From the NCBI GenBank assembly GCA_000818945.1, contig KN805424.1, positions 1 to 64,000 on the forward strand: a stretch of DNA of 64,000 nt, in the 5' to 3' direction. The position numbers were made by a program, and so were the translations under genes. Below the pieces are notes generated by a model. That model saw only the letters and a list, made by a program, of their open reading frames with translations. It did not search any database and was not told the DNA's origin. This DNA is from Schizochytrium sp. CCTCC M209059. Its lineage: Eukaryota > Sar > Bigyra > Thraustochytrida > Thraustochytriidae. Positions 20,802 to 28,926 of the stretch are shown piece after piece. Position 1 is the stretch's first letter. Every line of letters starts with the position of its first letter.

Positions 20802-23800
20802 ATGCACGCCATGGCGGCCGGCCCCGTGCTGCTCGCGACGCTCCTCGTGGCAGGGCAAATCGGTGCGGGAGATGCCCAAACCCCGCGATGCTCTCTAGGC
20901 TACGACACCGTCTATGCCTTGCAACAACGCTGCTCAACAGAGCCCGGCTATGCCGGGAGCGTCTCGTACAATACTTGCTGTGGCCTCTGGGATAGCGATT
21001 TTGTATTCTTTGAAGATGAAAGGGGCGTCTGCACGTACTACCAGTATGCATCTGGTTACTGCGCCAGCGTTGAGGAGTGCGATGTTGACGAGGGCGACGT
21101 TCTCGCCATCAGCCTCACGTTCTCGACCCCTTCGGAGAGCGACACGTGCTGCCGTACCTGCAAATGCGTCGGTGACCCGGACTGTGTCTCCTTCAACAAC
21201 ACCCCTGCGTCATGGGTTCTCTGCGACGGCCGCCGCAAGGGCGATTGCAAGCAGGGACGCTCTCCGTGCCGCCGGCAACGCGACCACATGGGCAACCGCT
21301 GTCAATGGCTTAAAAACGAACCCGACTACCTCGGCTGGGAGGCTGGTGGCAGTCCGTGCCAGGTCAACTGGGAGAAGTCGGGCCACCCGACCATGCTCAT
21401 GTACGAGTCGGGCCTCTTCTCCGTCACCCTCACGCTCGGCGAGCGCGGCGTTATCGACAGCCTTTCGGTGACCACTGGCGACACCGGCGACAGCTTCGAG
21501 CTCGACGCTGATGCCTGCTTTGAGCATGACCCCCGGCTCACCCCCGATGAAACGTCCGCTGCCAGCGAGGCCTGGACTTCCACATCGGGCAGCGCAATCC
21601 CTGACACGTGGACTGTTAGCACCCCCAACAGCATTGAAATCATGTGGAAGGTCGTAGATGATACCACAGGCACGAATATGCACATCTACTGCACGCAGCC
21701 CCCTGACTCGGAACGGACGCGTCTCGATGTCAAGCACCTCTTCACGCTCACCGACGAGTCTGAAGCAGAAGGCGAAGACGGCTTTTGCGTGACTAGTACC
21801 ATCGACCGCGGTCTTGCTACGAAAAAGTACGAGGATGCCACGGACGACTACGAGTTCCAGCAAAAGTGTCTTGTTCAGACCCTCCCTGACCTCCTCGCCA
21901 CCTGCAAGATCATCATGGGGGCCGACTGCACCCCTTATAATCTTGACAGCTACGTTACTGAGTGGTGCCTTGCCGCCGATCTTACCTATACCGATCTTGC
22001 TGGTGACAGAGACGAGTGCATCAGCATGCTCGTCACTACCGGCTCCGAGAGCGACCGCGGCGAACGTTGGACTCGATACTTGTGCCAGCTCAACCTCGTC
22101 GATGACGTTAACGAATGCATGGCGCTTGTGTCCCAGTTCGGTTGGGCGCAGTTCCTCGTGAGCAACTCCAACGGCCTTGACCAATCGGACGACAGCCTTA
22201 CCGCAAGCTGCGCATCGAGCGTAGCTGCATACTCGAAGCGCGAGGGAGATAGTGCGGTTTGCGCCTACGGCGTCTTTATCGATTACCTCGTGAGCGGTAC
22301 CGTCGATGAGGACGATGCCGTGTGGGAGCAGGCCTTCTTTATTCCGTACAGTCTGCCGCCTTGCAATGGCGAGCTCCTCATTGATGGCACCCAATACTCT
22401 GAGCTCTTTACTTACCCTATTCGCATGTCCCGGTGCTCTCAGGGCGTTGATTGCGTTGCAGATCTGGAATGCGCTCCACTTCCTGGTGTCACAGTGTCCT
22501 TCGCCTTTAGCACAGAGGACTGCACGGTGAATCCGGATGGTGAAGAAGAGGAGTTGGAGGAAGATTGTTTCGCCTCGGAATGCGAAGCGAATGAGGACGT
22601 GGCCTCGAATCCGCAAACTGTTTGCGAAGCCGTCCCTGACAGCCCGCTCGAGCTCGGCACTTGCGAGTCGTGCTGTGTCGCCGAGACACTTCTTGGTGTT
22701 GACGGCTCCGATAGCTCGGACACGCCACGATGCCGGGAGGTGTACACCCAAGAAGCGTACTGCAACACTCTCGACGAATCCTTGACCGAGACCTGTGCAA
22801 GACTCATTTCCGAGGAAGGCGAAGGTGTTCTCACTGTCGAGCTCAGCATGGACTCCTCCGAGTTGGATTGCTGCCGCACGTGTGCCGCGTGGGGTGACCC
22901 GCTCATTTCCAGCTTTTCAGGCGAAACTTCCAAGTGGATCAACTGCGATGGCCGGAACAGAAACTGCAAAATTAAAAAGAACGTTTGCAAGAAGCAGGTT
23001 GACCAAGCTGGCAACAAGTGCGTCTACAATGCCACGATTGCCGAACTGATCGAGATCGGCTCCGACATTGGCGCCTATGGCTCGCCTTGTCAGTCCGATG
23101 TGTCTCTGTCGGGCGAGGCCATTCTCACAATGTACGAGACCGAAGGTTTCCGTATCAACATCACCAACGGCGAGCGCAGTGTTATCACCCACGCGACCAT
23201 CGAGACTTTGAGTGACGTATACACCTTCGACTCGTCGCTGTGCTTCAATGAAGATCCCTATGAAGCGTGGACTTCAGCGAGCGGCGACGACGTTACGGAC
23301 GGGCCTCTCGCTCTTACGTTCGCCGATACGGACCGGGAGCACGAAAAGAAGTGGACGGTGCGCGACTCCGAAAGCGGCATCTTCATGAAGCTGGTCTGTC
23401 TGCGCCGCGTGTCCCAAGCTGGCTTCATCGGAGGCTATCGTATGAACGTTGAGTCTCTCATCGACACAGACACCAACCGCACCACGTCCAGCGGATTCTG
23501 CGAGACCGGTACAATCGACCACGGCCTTGCCACCATCAACAAGAATGGCGATGTGTGCCAGCAAAACATCGAGGGTATTGTTCAGTTCTGCAGCGCCGTC
23601 GCATCGCCCTCGTGCCAGCAAAGTCAAGTCACTGAGAACATCAAGAGCTGGTGCGACACTGCCAATGTCTTTGTTCAGGACGTCAACCATGCCAAGAAAT
23701 GCGTCAACGCCATTAATCCCTCTCGTTCAAATGACAACAAGGTTTTGGCCGACTGGCAGGCTATCTACTGCGACGCGGTGAACTCGCTTCGTGACCCGTC

Positions 23801-24254
23801 GCAGACTGAGGATACCTGGCGCGCGCTTTGCGTATCTCGCCTGCAGAATGAGGGTTTTGCCTCGGTTGTCGCTGATCTCGGCGATGGTCGTCTCACGTCT
23901 TCTTCACAGAGTGCGTACTGCGCTGCCAACGCCACCGTGTTCACGCTCAAGTCAGACATTGATGGCTGCATGCCAGGCGTTAGCGTGGAATACCGGAATG
24001 TGACGGAAAGTGGCGCGTGGACAGAAGTCTTTTTCATCCCTCAGAGTCTCCCGCCTTGCGGAGACAGGCTCGAGATCTTTGCCACGGACTTTCCTGAGCT
24101 CTTTCTCAACCAAATTCGATTCCGCCAATGCGAGCTCAACACCACCGCTTGCCCTGTAGAGACGCACACAGATTCGTACTGCGCAGCCGTTCAAGGGTAC
24201 ACCATCTCGTACATGTATTCGCAATCCAGCAGCGTTTGCGACAATGATGCCTGA
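20802..24254 (+). CDS. Secreted cysteine-rich two-module protein, array copy 4
   Basis: Encodes 1,150 residues from the ATG at 20802; an ATG three codons later (20811) is an equally good start. The signal peptide ends near residue 26 (GDA|QT). Module 1 has CCRTCKCVGDPDC with WVLCDGR. Module 2 has CCRTCAAWGDPL with WINCDGR and continues with the same block order as copies 2 and 3. Its extreme N-terminus after the signal peptide (CSLGYDTVYALQQRC) is more like copy 1 in spacing than like the SSYIYQ(A/S)NTRC form of copies 2 and 3. The frame is intact and no membrane anchor is seen. Acidic linkers (for example GEEEELEED in the middle) separate the modules. Role unknown. Confidence 0.88.
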   Translation: MHAMAAGPVLLATLLVAGQIGAGDAQTPRCSLGYDTVYALQQRCSTEPGYAGSVSYNTCCGLWDSDFVFFEDERGVCTYYQYASGYCASVEECDVDEGDVLAISLTFSTPSESDTCCRTCKCVGDPDCVSFNNTPASWVLCDGRRKGDCKQGRSPCRRQRDHMGNRCQWLKNEPDYLGWEAGGSPCQVNWEKSGHPTMLMYESGLFSVTLTLGERGVIDSLSVTTGDTGDSFELDADACFEHDPRLTPDETSAASEAWTSTSGSAIPDTWTVSTPNSIEIMWKVVDDTTGTNMHIYCTQPPDSERTRLDVKHLFTLTDESEAEGEDGFCVTSTIDRGLATKKYEDATDDYEFQQKCLVQTLPDLLATCKIIMGADCTPYNLDSYVTEWCLAADLTYTDLAGDRDECISMLVTTGSESDRGERWTRYLCQLNLVDDVNECMALVSQFGWAQFLVSNSNGLDQSDDSLTASCASSVAAYSKREGDSAVCAYGVFIDYLVSGTVDEDDAVWEQAFFIPYSLPPCNGELLIDGTQYSELFTYPIRMSRCSQGVDCVADLECAPLPGVTVSFAFSTEDCTVNPDGEEEELEEDCFASECEANEDVASNPQTVCEAVPDSPLELGTCESCCVAETLLGVDGSDSSDTPRCREVYTQEAYCNTLDESLTETCARLISEEGEGVLTVELSMDSSELDCCRTCAAWGDPLISSFSGETSKWINCDGRNRNCKIKKNVCKKQVDQAGNKCVYNATIAELIEIGSDIGAYGSPCQSDVSLSGEAILTMYETEGFRINITNGERSVITHATIETLSDVYTFDSSLCFNEDPYEAWTSASGDDVTDGPLALTFADTDREHEKKWTVRDSESGIFMKLVCLRRVSQAGFIGGYRMNVESLIDTDTNRTTSSGFCETGTIDHGLATINKNGDVCQQNIEGIVQFCSAVASPSCQQSQVTENIKSWCDTANVFVQDVNHAKKCVNAINPSRSNDNKVLADWQAIYCDAVNSLRDPSQTEDTWRALCVSRLQNEGFASVVADLGDGRLTSSSQSAYCAANATVFTLKSDIDGCMPGVSVEYRNVTESGAWTEVFFIPQSLPPCGDRLEIFATDFPELFLNQIRFRQCELNTTACPVETHTDSYCAAVQGYTISYMYSQSSSVCDNDA

Positions 24255-24538
24255 ACTGTCGGTGCCCCGGTCGGTGCCCCGGATGCCTAGATTAGACTTC
24301 ACATTGCGACTGATTCACGTTGAATTTCTGTTCTCACTCATGCTCTTTCCTTGGTGCAAACATTTACACGGCGCGCTGCCGCACTGCCTGCGCCCCCACC
24401 CTCGTCAACCCTTTTATGAAGTAGCTGCATCATCTTCTTTGCGCTGGAGAAAAAACGAAGACCACATGATACGAGAATATAAATCAAAGTCCATTATCAA
24501 CATGAGTTTCAAGCTGCTTGCTACAACGACAGCCTCCT
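24255..24538. other. Convergent 3' intergenic gap
   Basis: This separates the end of array copy 4 from the 3' end of the minus-strand coiled-coil gene. It contains a short direct repeat (GGTGCCCCGGT twice near 24262-24283) and otherwise AT-richer sequence typical of 3' regions here. Confidence 0.5.
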
Positions 24539-25481
24539 TTAGAGTAATCGTTTGGCAATATACGATTCCTGCGCCATTTGAAGGCGAAGCGCAGCCAAAT
24601 TTTCTTGCTCCGTCTGTTTTACTGTGGCAAACTTTTTGCTCAACGAGGCATGATCGCGCTGTTTGGCATCAAGCTTGCGCTCAAGCTTTGCAGCGCGTCG
24701 CTTTGCTGATTCAAGCTCTTCCTGACTGCGCGAAAGTTGAGAGGTGTTTCGTTAAATATTGTGGCCTATGTAGAACATTTTTCTGCCTGTGCATCTCAGG
24801 CAAGCAAGCAAGCAAGCAAGCAAAGCCGATCGAGAGAACTTCACAAAAAAAAACCTACATTGCTTCGATGGTCTTTTGTGCAGCGATATTCTCTTGTTTC
24901 AATCGCTCGTTTGTCTCGTGAAGCGCTCCGATCTCTTCTCGAAGTGCCTCAGCTTCGCGTGCGGCAGTCTGTGCGAGAGAAAAGCAGAGTGGCACAATCG
25001 GTTATTGGGGATAGTGAGCGGTCTTTTCTTCGAACCGACAAAACAATCAATCTCTGCATATATATATATACAGCCCTGTCGCTTCACAACCTACCTGTGC
25101 CTGCTTTCGCGCAGTCGCCTCCGCCTGCTCCACGCGGCAGTCGCGCAACACGAGCAGCTCCTCGAGCTGGTCAATGGCGGAGCGGCGCACCATCGCAAAT
25201 TTCTCCTTGGTCGACCAGATACGTTGATTGCTAGCCTCCTTCGCTCCGAGACCGCGCTCGAGCCCGCGAGCTAGCCAGCTAGCCAGCTACTCAGCCAGCT
25301 GGCTAGCCAGCTGCCGGGGCAAATGGACGTCTTCTGCCCCGCGGCGCGTGTCAGGTGCTTGGATTGGTTGACTGTGCAGTGCCAGTGTGCAAGTCCAGCA
25401 ACCGTCACGTTCATTGTAATACTGAGACACCCGAGACCGCCTTTTCTGTCATCAATCACCGTCGGTGTCTTCGCTCGCCAT
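24539..25481 (-). CDS. Four-exon coiled-coil protein
   Basis: No single open frame shows this gene; I assembled it from splice sites on the minus strand. Exons are 25481-25460, 25270-25095, 24968-24859 and 24725-24539, with GT..AG introns of 189, 126 and 133 nt (starting GTGATT, GTAGGT, GTAGGT; ending CTAG, CACAG, GCAG). The joined frame is 495 nt, or 164 residues, starts MASEDTD and stops at TAA. From about residue 45 the product is Glu/Lys/Ala/Gln-rich with heptad-like spacing, so a long coiled coil is expected. No family is recognised. Intron 1 ends in an AGCT/GGCTAG palindromic repeat and intron 3 contains a GCTT microsatellite. It is divergent from the RidA gene, 244 bp away. The tiny first exon is the least certain part. 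An mRNA read across the junctions would confirm it. Confidence 0.68.
25271..25315. repeat. Palindromic AGCT/GGCTAGCC repeat at an intron 3' end
   Basis: AGCCAGCTAGCC-type units occur in overlapping direct and inverted copies. AGCTGGCTAGCCAGCT is a perfect palindrome. The block abuts the predicted 3' splice site of intron 1 of the coiled-coil gene and could fold as a hairpin in the pre-mRNA. Confidence 0.65.
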
Positions 25482-25725
25482 GATACGGTGTTATCGAATG
25501 CATCAGATCCCTGAACAAACAGCATTCAGACGTTTCCGTAGTGTGGCAAAGCGAGGATGCTGAGGATTGTTCTTGCAAATCGCAAGCGACTGTTGCCCTG
25601 CCAGCCAGCCAGCCAACAACAGTCTGCCAGGCGAAAGAAAACGAAACAAAAGCAGAATTGGGATCTTTTGAGATCAAATCGCAACCACGCCGACGCTTTG
25701 AAGGAGTAGGCCTACTTGCGACAAG
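25482..25725. promoter_or_regulatory. Short divergent promoter region
   Basis: Only 244 bp separate the start codons of the minus-strand coiled-coil gene and the plus-strand RidA gene. Both core promoters and leaders must fit here, so it is probably a bidirectional promoter. I see no clear TATA element. Confidence 0.45.
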
Positions 25726-26256
25726 ATGAGCGCCAATTCCTCCTCAACCCCTTCGTCTTCCTCGTCGTCCTCGGCGATGGATTGGGCGACGCACCCGTTC
25801 ACGCTCGGGCTCGCGACGGCGGCAGCCTTTGGCGCCATTGGCTTTGCGCTCGGTCGTGGTAGCGGAGCGCGGAAAGCCCAGGGCGCGGTGAACCAAAGCA
25901 TTCGGCGCTGGCGCGACTCCCCGCGAGCCTGCGCCTCGCTCGAGCACAACGGTGTTGTCTACCTCTCGGGCCAGGTCGGCGACATTGACAAGCTCGAGAC
26001 GAGCGACGCCGCCGAGCAGACGCGCCAGACGCTCAAGAAGATCGACGATTTGCTCGCCGAGGCTGGGACAAACAAGAAGAACATTCTCAGCGCCCAGATC
26101 TGGGTCAAGGACATTACCCAACACTTTGAACCCATGAACCAGGTCTGGAACGAATGGGTTGACACCCCGAACAAGGGCGTACGCGCCTGCGTGGAGGCTC
26201 ACATGGCTCGTCCTGGACTCCTCGTCGAAATCAAGATTATCGCAGCAATGCCTTGA
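25726..26256 (+). CDS. RidA (YjgF/YER057c/UK114) family protein with N-terminal membrane segment
   Basis: Encodes 176 residues. The C-terminal 120 or so residues are a RidA domain: WRDSPRACASLEHNGVVYLSGQVG, then the family's central helix and the signature RACVEAHMARPGLLVEI. Arg153 in that motif is the position that contacts carboxylate ligands in enamine/imine deaminases of this family. Preceding it are a Ser-rich start and a hydrophobic stretch (about residues 26-45, FTLGLATAAAFGAIGFALG) that looks like a membrane anchor or, less likely, a targeting sequence. Known RidA proteins hydrolyse reactive enamines/imines from PLP enzymes and are usually soluble trimers of about 130 residues. The added anchor is unusual. 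It is divergently paired with the coiled-coil gene. Confidence 0.9.
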   Translation: MSANSSSTPSSSSSSSAMDWATHPFTLGLATAAAFGAIGFALGRGSGARKAQGAVNQSIRRWRDSPRACASLEHNGVVYLSGQVGDIDKLETSDAAEQTRQTLKKIDDLLAEAGTNKKNILSAQIWVKDITQHFEPMNQVWNEWVDTPNKGVRACVEAHMARPGLLVEIKIIAAMP

Positions 26257-26435
26257 TGGCAATAATGGCGACCGAGGACGAGAACAAGGACGAGGAAAGG
26301 GTTTAAGGTATCAAGGTATCAAGGTATAGTAGGACAAAAACAGGCACTTACTTTTCTAGCATACAAAATTATGAATCACTTCTTCTCTCCAGATCTCGTC
26401 ACCGCGGCTTTCATTGTAGTTTCAAGCACCAGGTC

Positions 26436-28310
26436 TCAACGCTTCTTAGCCTTCTTGGCGCCAGCAGGCGACTTCTTCCCGCTCTTTTTCGCAGGGGATT
26501 TGGGGGAAGCCTTGCCGTCCTTTTTGCCCGCTGTAGGAGAGGACTTGCCGCCCTTTTTGCCTGCTGGAGAAGCCTTACCACCCTTGCCGCTCTTGCCCTT
26601 ACCAGAACCTTTTCCCTTGCCCTTGGACTTGCCCTTGCCCTTTTCAGCAGACGCCTTTGCAAGCTCCTCTGCCGACAAGGCTTTTTCTTCCTCTTCGAGC
26701 TGAAGCGCTAGACGCAAGGCTTCGTCAGCGCGAACCTCGAGGGCCTCCCTGTCGGCGGCTTCCATCTCGACGCACTCTCGCTGCTGATTCGCTTCGGCAA
26801 CCTTTCGCAGGGCATCCTCGAGCTCCCCCTCGAGCTTCTTGGCGCGCGATCGCTCGCGTTTCGCGAATTCTGATGCTTGTAGGGCGTCTGCCTCCGCTTG
26901 TGAGCTTCGGGCTAGCGATTCTGCGACGAGCGTTTCCGCACCGACTCGGAACGCGTCAAAGTCTGCCCGCAAAGCCGCAAGCTCCTCGTCACGCTCCAAA
27001 AGCTTACGCTCTGTATCAGCAAGACATTCAGACCGCAATCGCAACGTCTCGCTGGTATCCGCAAGATCCGTCTCCAATTCTTCAATGCGAAGACGCAGTT
27101 CCCCCTCTTGGAGTACATGCGTACGGATCATTCGTGCGATTTTATCGTGAAGAGCCTCGATGTCGCGCTCGCGCTGGGTTATTTCTACTTGGATGCGTAT
27201 GCTCTCAAGAATTCGTTGCTGGTGCATGACATCTGCGAGCCCAACGAAGAAAGATCGGGACACATCATGTTTCTCGATTTCTCGAGCGCGCGCACGCGCT
27301 TCGTTGGCCTCTGCGACCGCGCGTTTCGCACTTTCGAGCATAACGTCGCGCTCGCCTAAAAGGTCTTGGAGCATATTCAGTAGCTCGTCTCGAAAGATTT
27401 CCTCGAGATCCCTCACAACGTGTATTTGTGCCAAGAATTTGGTCACCATCTCAAAATCGGGCCGGGCGCGCACTCCCTTCTCCAAGGCCTTAAGGTCGCC
27501 TTCCGTTGCCTCAAGTCTGCGTAAGAATCGACGAACCTTGACGTCTGTATCTGAGGTTGCGTTTGTACGTCGCCAAACAGAGCCCTTTATGAACACAGGC
27601 GCGGCCAAACCTTGCGACCCAGCAGCACGAGCGCCAATTACGGCGGCCGTGTTTCGCTTCCAATGTTGCAGCGCCGCGCCGCGAATATCATCCTTGCACT
27701 TCATCAGATTCTTGCCAAGGCTGCGCAAATACTCAATAATAATGCCGTCCCAGACACCGTCAAGCACCCTTCTGCAACCGGCTTCCTCTGCGCCGTCGGT
27801 CAAGAGAGCGAGAACGGCAGCGAAATTGCTCTTCTTGCTGCCGAGACGCCCAATCTCGAGCGTCTTGCAGAGCGTGCGTAGTTCCTCTGTATTATGAAGC
27901 TCCAGTAGCTCTGCGAGCCCTGCTCTTAGGTCTGCAGCCAATCGTTCGCGATTCTTTTGAACCTCACGCGCCAACTCACGTTGTTCCGGAGTCAATTCTT
28001 GGCTCGCACTCGACTTTTCTGACGCAACTGATGCGTGAGACGCGTGAGAAGCGCGAGATACTTGGGTTTCGTAAGAGTTTCGCACTTCAAGACCTTGATC
28101 TTGTGGCCTTCGTCGCTTGCCTAGCGCAACAGGTCCAGGCGAGAGCAGGGCATCCTTAGTGTTCATACGCTTCCTCCACGAGTTTGTACTGCTCATCCCA
28201 AGACTAAGTCCGCTCGCCCGGTACACGGGTACGTCATCGCTCGCTCCGCTTGTACTCCCGCCGTCGTCGTCGCTCGGTGTTTCGAGTCTTTGTGGACGGG
28301 CGCGAAGCAT
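26436..28310 (-). CDS. Coiled-coil protein with histone-H1-like basic tail
   Basis: Encodes 624 residues and is intronless. The N-terminus (about 1-110) is Ser/Arg-rich and probably disordered. Residues of about 115-300 are mixed helical. From about 330 to 555 the sequence is almost continuous Glu/Arg/Ala/Leu-rich coiled coil (for example LRLRIEELETDLADTSETL). The last 70 or so residues are Lys/Gly/Ser/Pro repeats with SPAKK and KKSPAGAKK motifs resembling linker-histone tails, suggesting DNA or RNA binding or a nuclear location. I recognise no catalytic domain and no named family. Its 3' end faces the RidA gene across 179 bp that contain a small AAGGTATC repeat (about 26306-26328). Confidence 0.8.
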   Translation of the reverse strand: MLRARPQRLETPSDDDGGSTSGASDDVPVYRASGLSLGMSSTNSWRKRMNTKDALLSPGPVALGKRRRPQDQGLEVRNSYETQVSRASHASHASVASEKSSASQELTPEQRELAREVQKNRERLAADLRAGLAELLELHNTEELRTLCKTLEIGRLGSKKSNFAAVLALLTDGAEEAGCRRVLDGVWDGIIIEYLRSLGKNLMKCKDDIRGAALQHWKRNTAAVIGARAAGSQGLAAPVFIKGSVWRRTNATSDTDVKVRRFLRRLEATEGDLKALEKGVRARPDFEMVTKFLAQIHVVRDLEEIFRDELLNMLQDLLGERDVMLESAKRAVAEANEARARAREIEKHDVSRSFFVGLADVMHQQRILESIRIQVEITQRERDIEALHDKIARMIRTHVLQEGELRLRIEELETDLADTSETLRLRSECLADTERKLLERDEELAALRADFDAFRVGAETLVAESLARSSQAEADALQASEFAKRERSRAKKLEGELEDALRKVAEANQQRECVEMEAADREALEVRADEALRLALQLEEEEKALSAEELAKASAEKGKGKSKGKGKGSGKGKSGKGGKASPAGKKGGKSSPTAGKKDGKASPKSPAKKSGKKSPAGAKKAKKR

Positions 28311-28926
28311 GCTAAATTTATTGTACGCGTGGTAACGCGGGTCAGCTAGCCAGCGAGGTCACGTCTTCTAGGAGATGATCGGAGAGGATTGATAATTCCC
28401 TCGCGTCAGTGCGGCCTAATTCGCTAACGCTCTGCGTACGCCCGTCAATGTAGCTTCGTTGATGTCCTGGCCCGGCTCTGACGCATCGAACCTCGATTTG
28501 CGACGATGCAGAGGACCAGAATTGCTGTTGCTGCCACCGCCGCAACAGACTGACGCAGCTCACAGCCTGAGCTTGGTTTCCGTTACGATAAAGAATATTC
28601 GAGATTTGTAAAATAAAAATAAAAAAAAGAGTTTTTTTTTTCACCCACATTTCTTTCGACTTCAAGTTTGTTTGGCGTGCAAAGAAAAATCTGACGTCAC
28701 TATGCGTGCAAGCAAGTCAAGACTGGGCTAGTAACCATCGGATCGAGTGAGGTGATATTATTTTAGTATGACAATAAAACGACGAACCTAGGCTTGCCAA
28801 GACCGACGACGAGATGAAGTGCGCGCATGATCTCGTGGCTTGACGGTCTACTACGTTGTCAGGCTCTCAACAATACAACTACAAAAGAAGAAAAAGCTTT
28901 CTCTGACAACTTGGAAAAAGGTAGAA
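28311..28926. other. Intergenic region between two minus-strand genes
   Basis: This 616-bp gap holds the promoter side of the coiled-coil/H1-tail gene and the 3' end of the dioxygenase gene. Sequence is AT-richer than the flanking coding DNA with a run of A/T near 28610-28640. No gene is supported. Confidence 0.5.
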
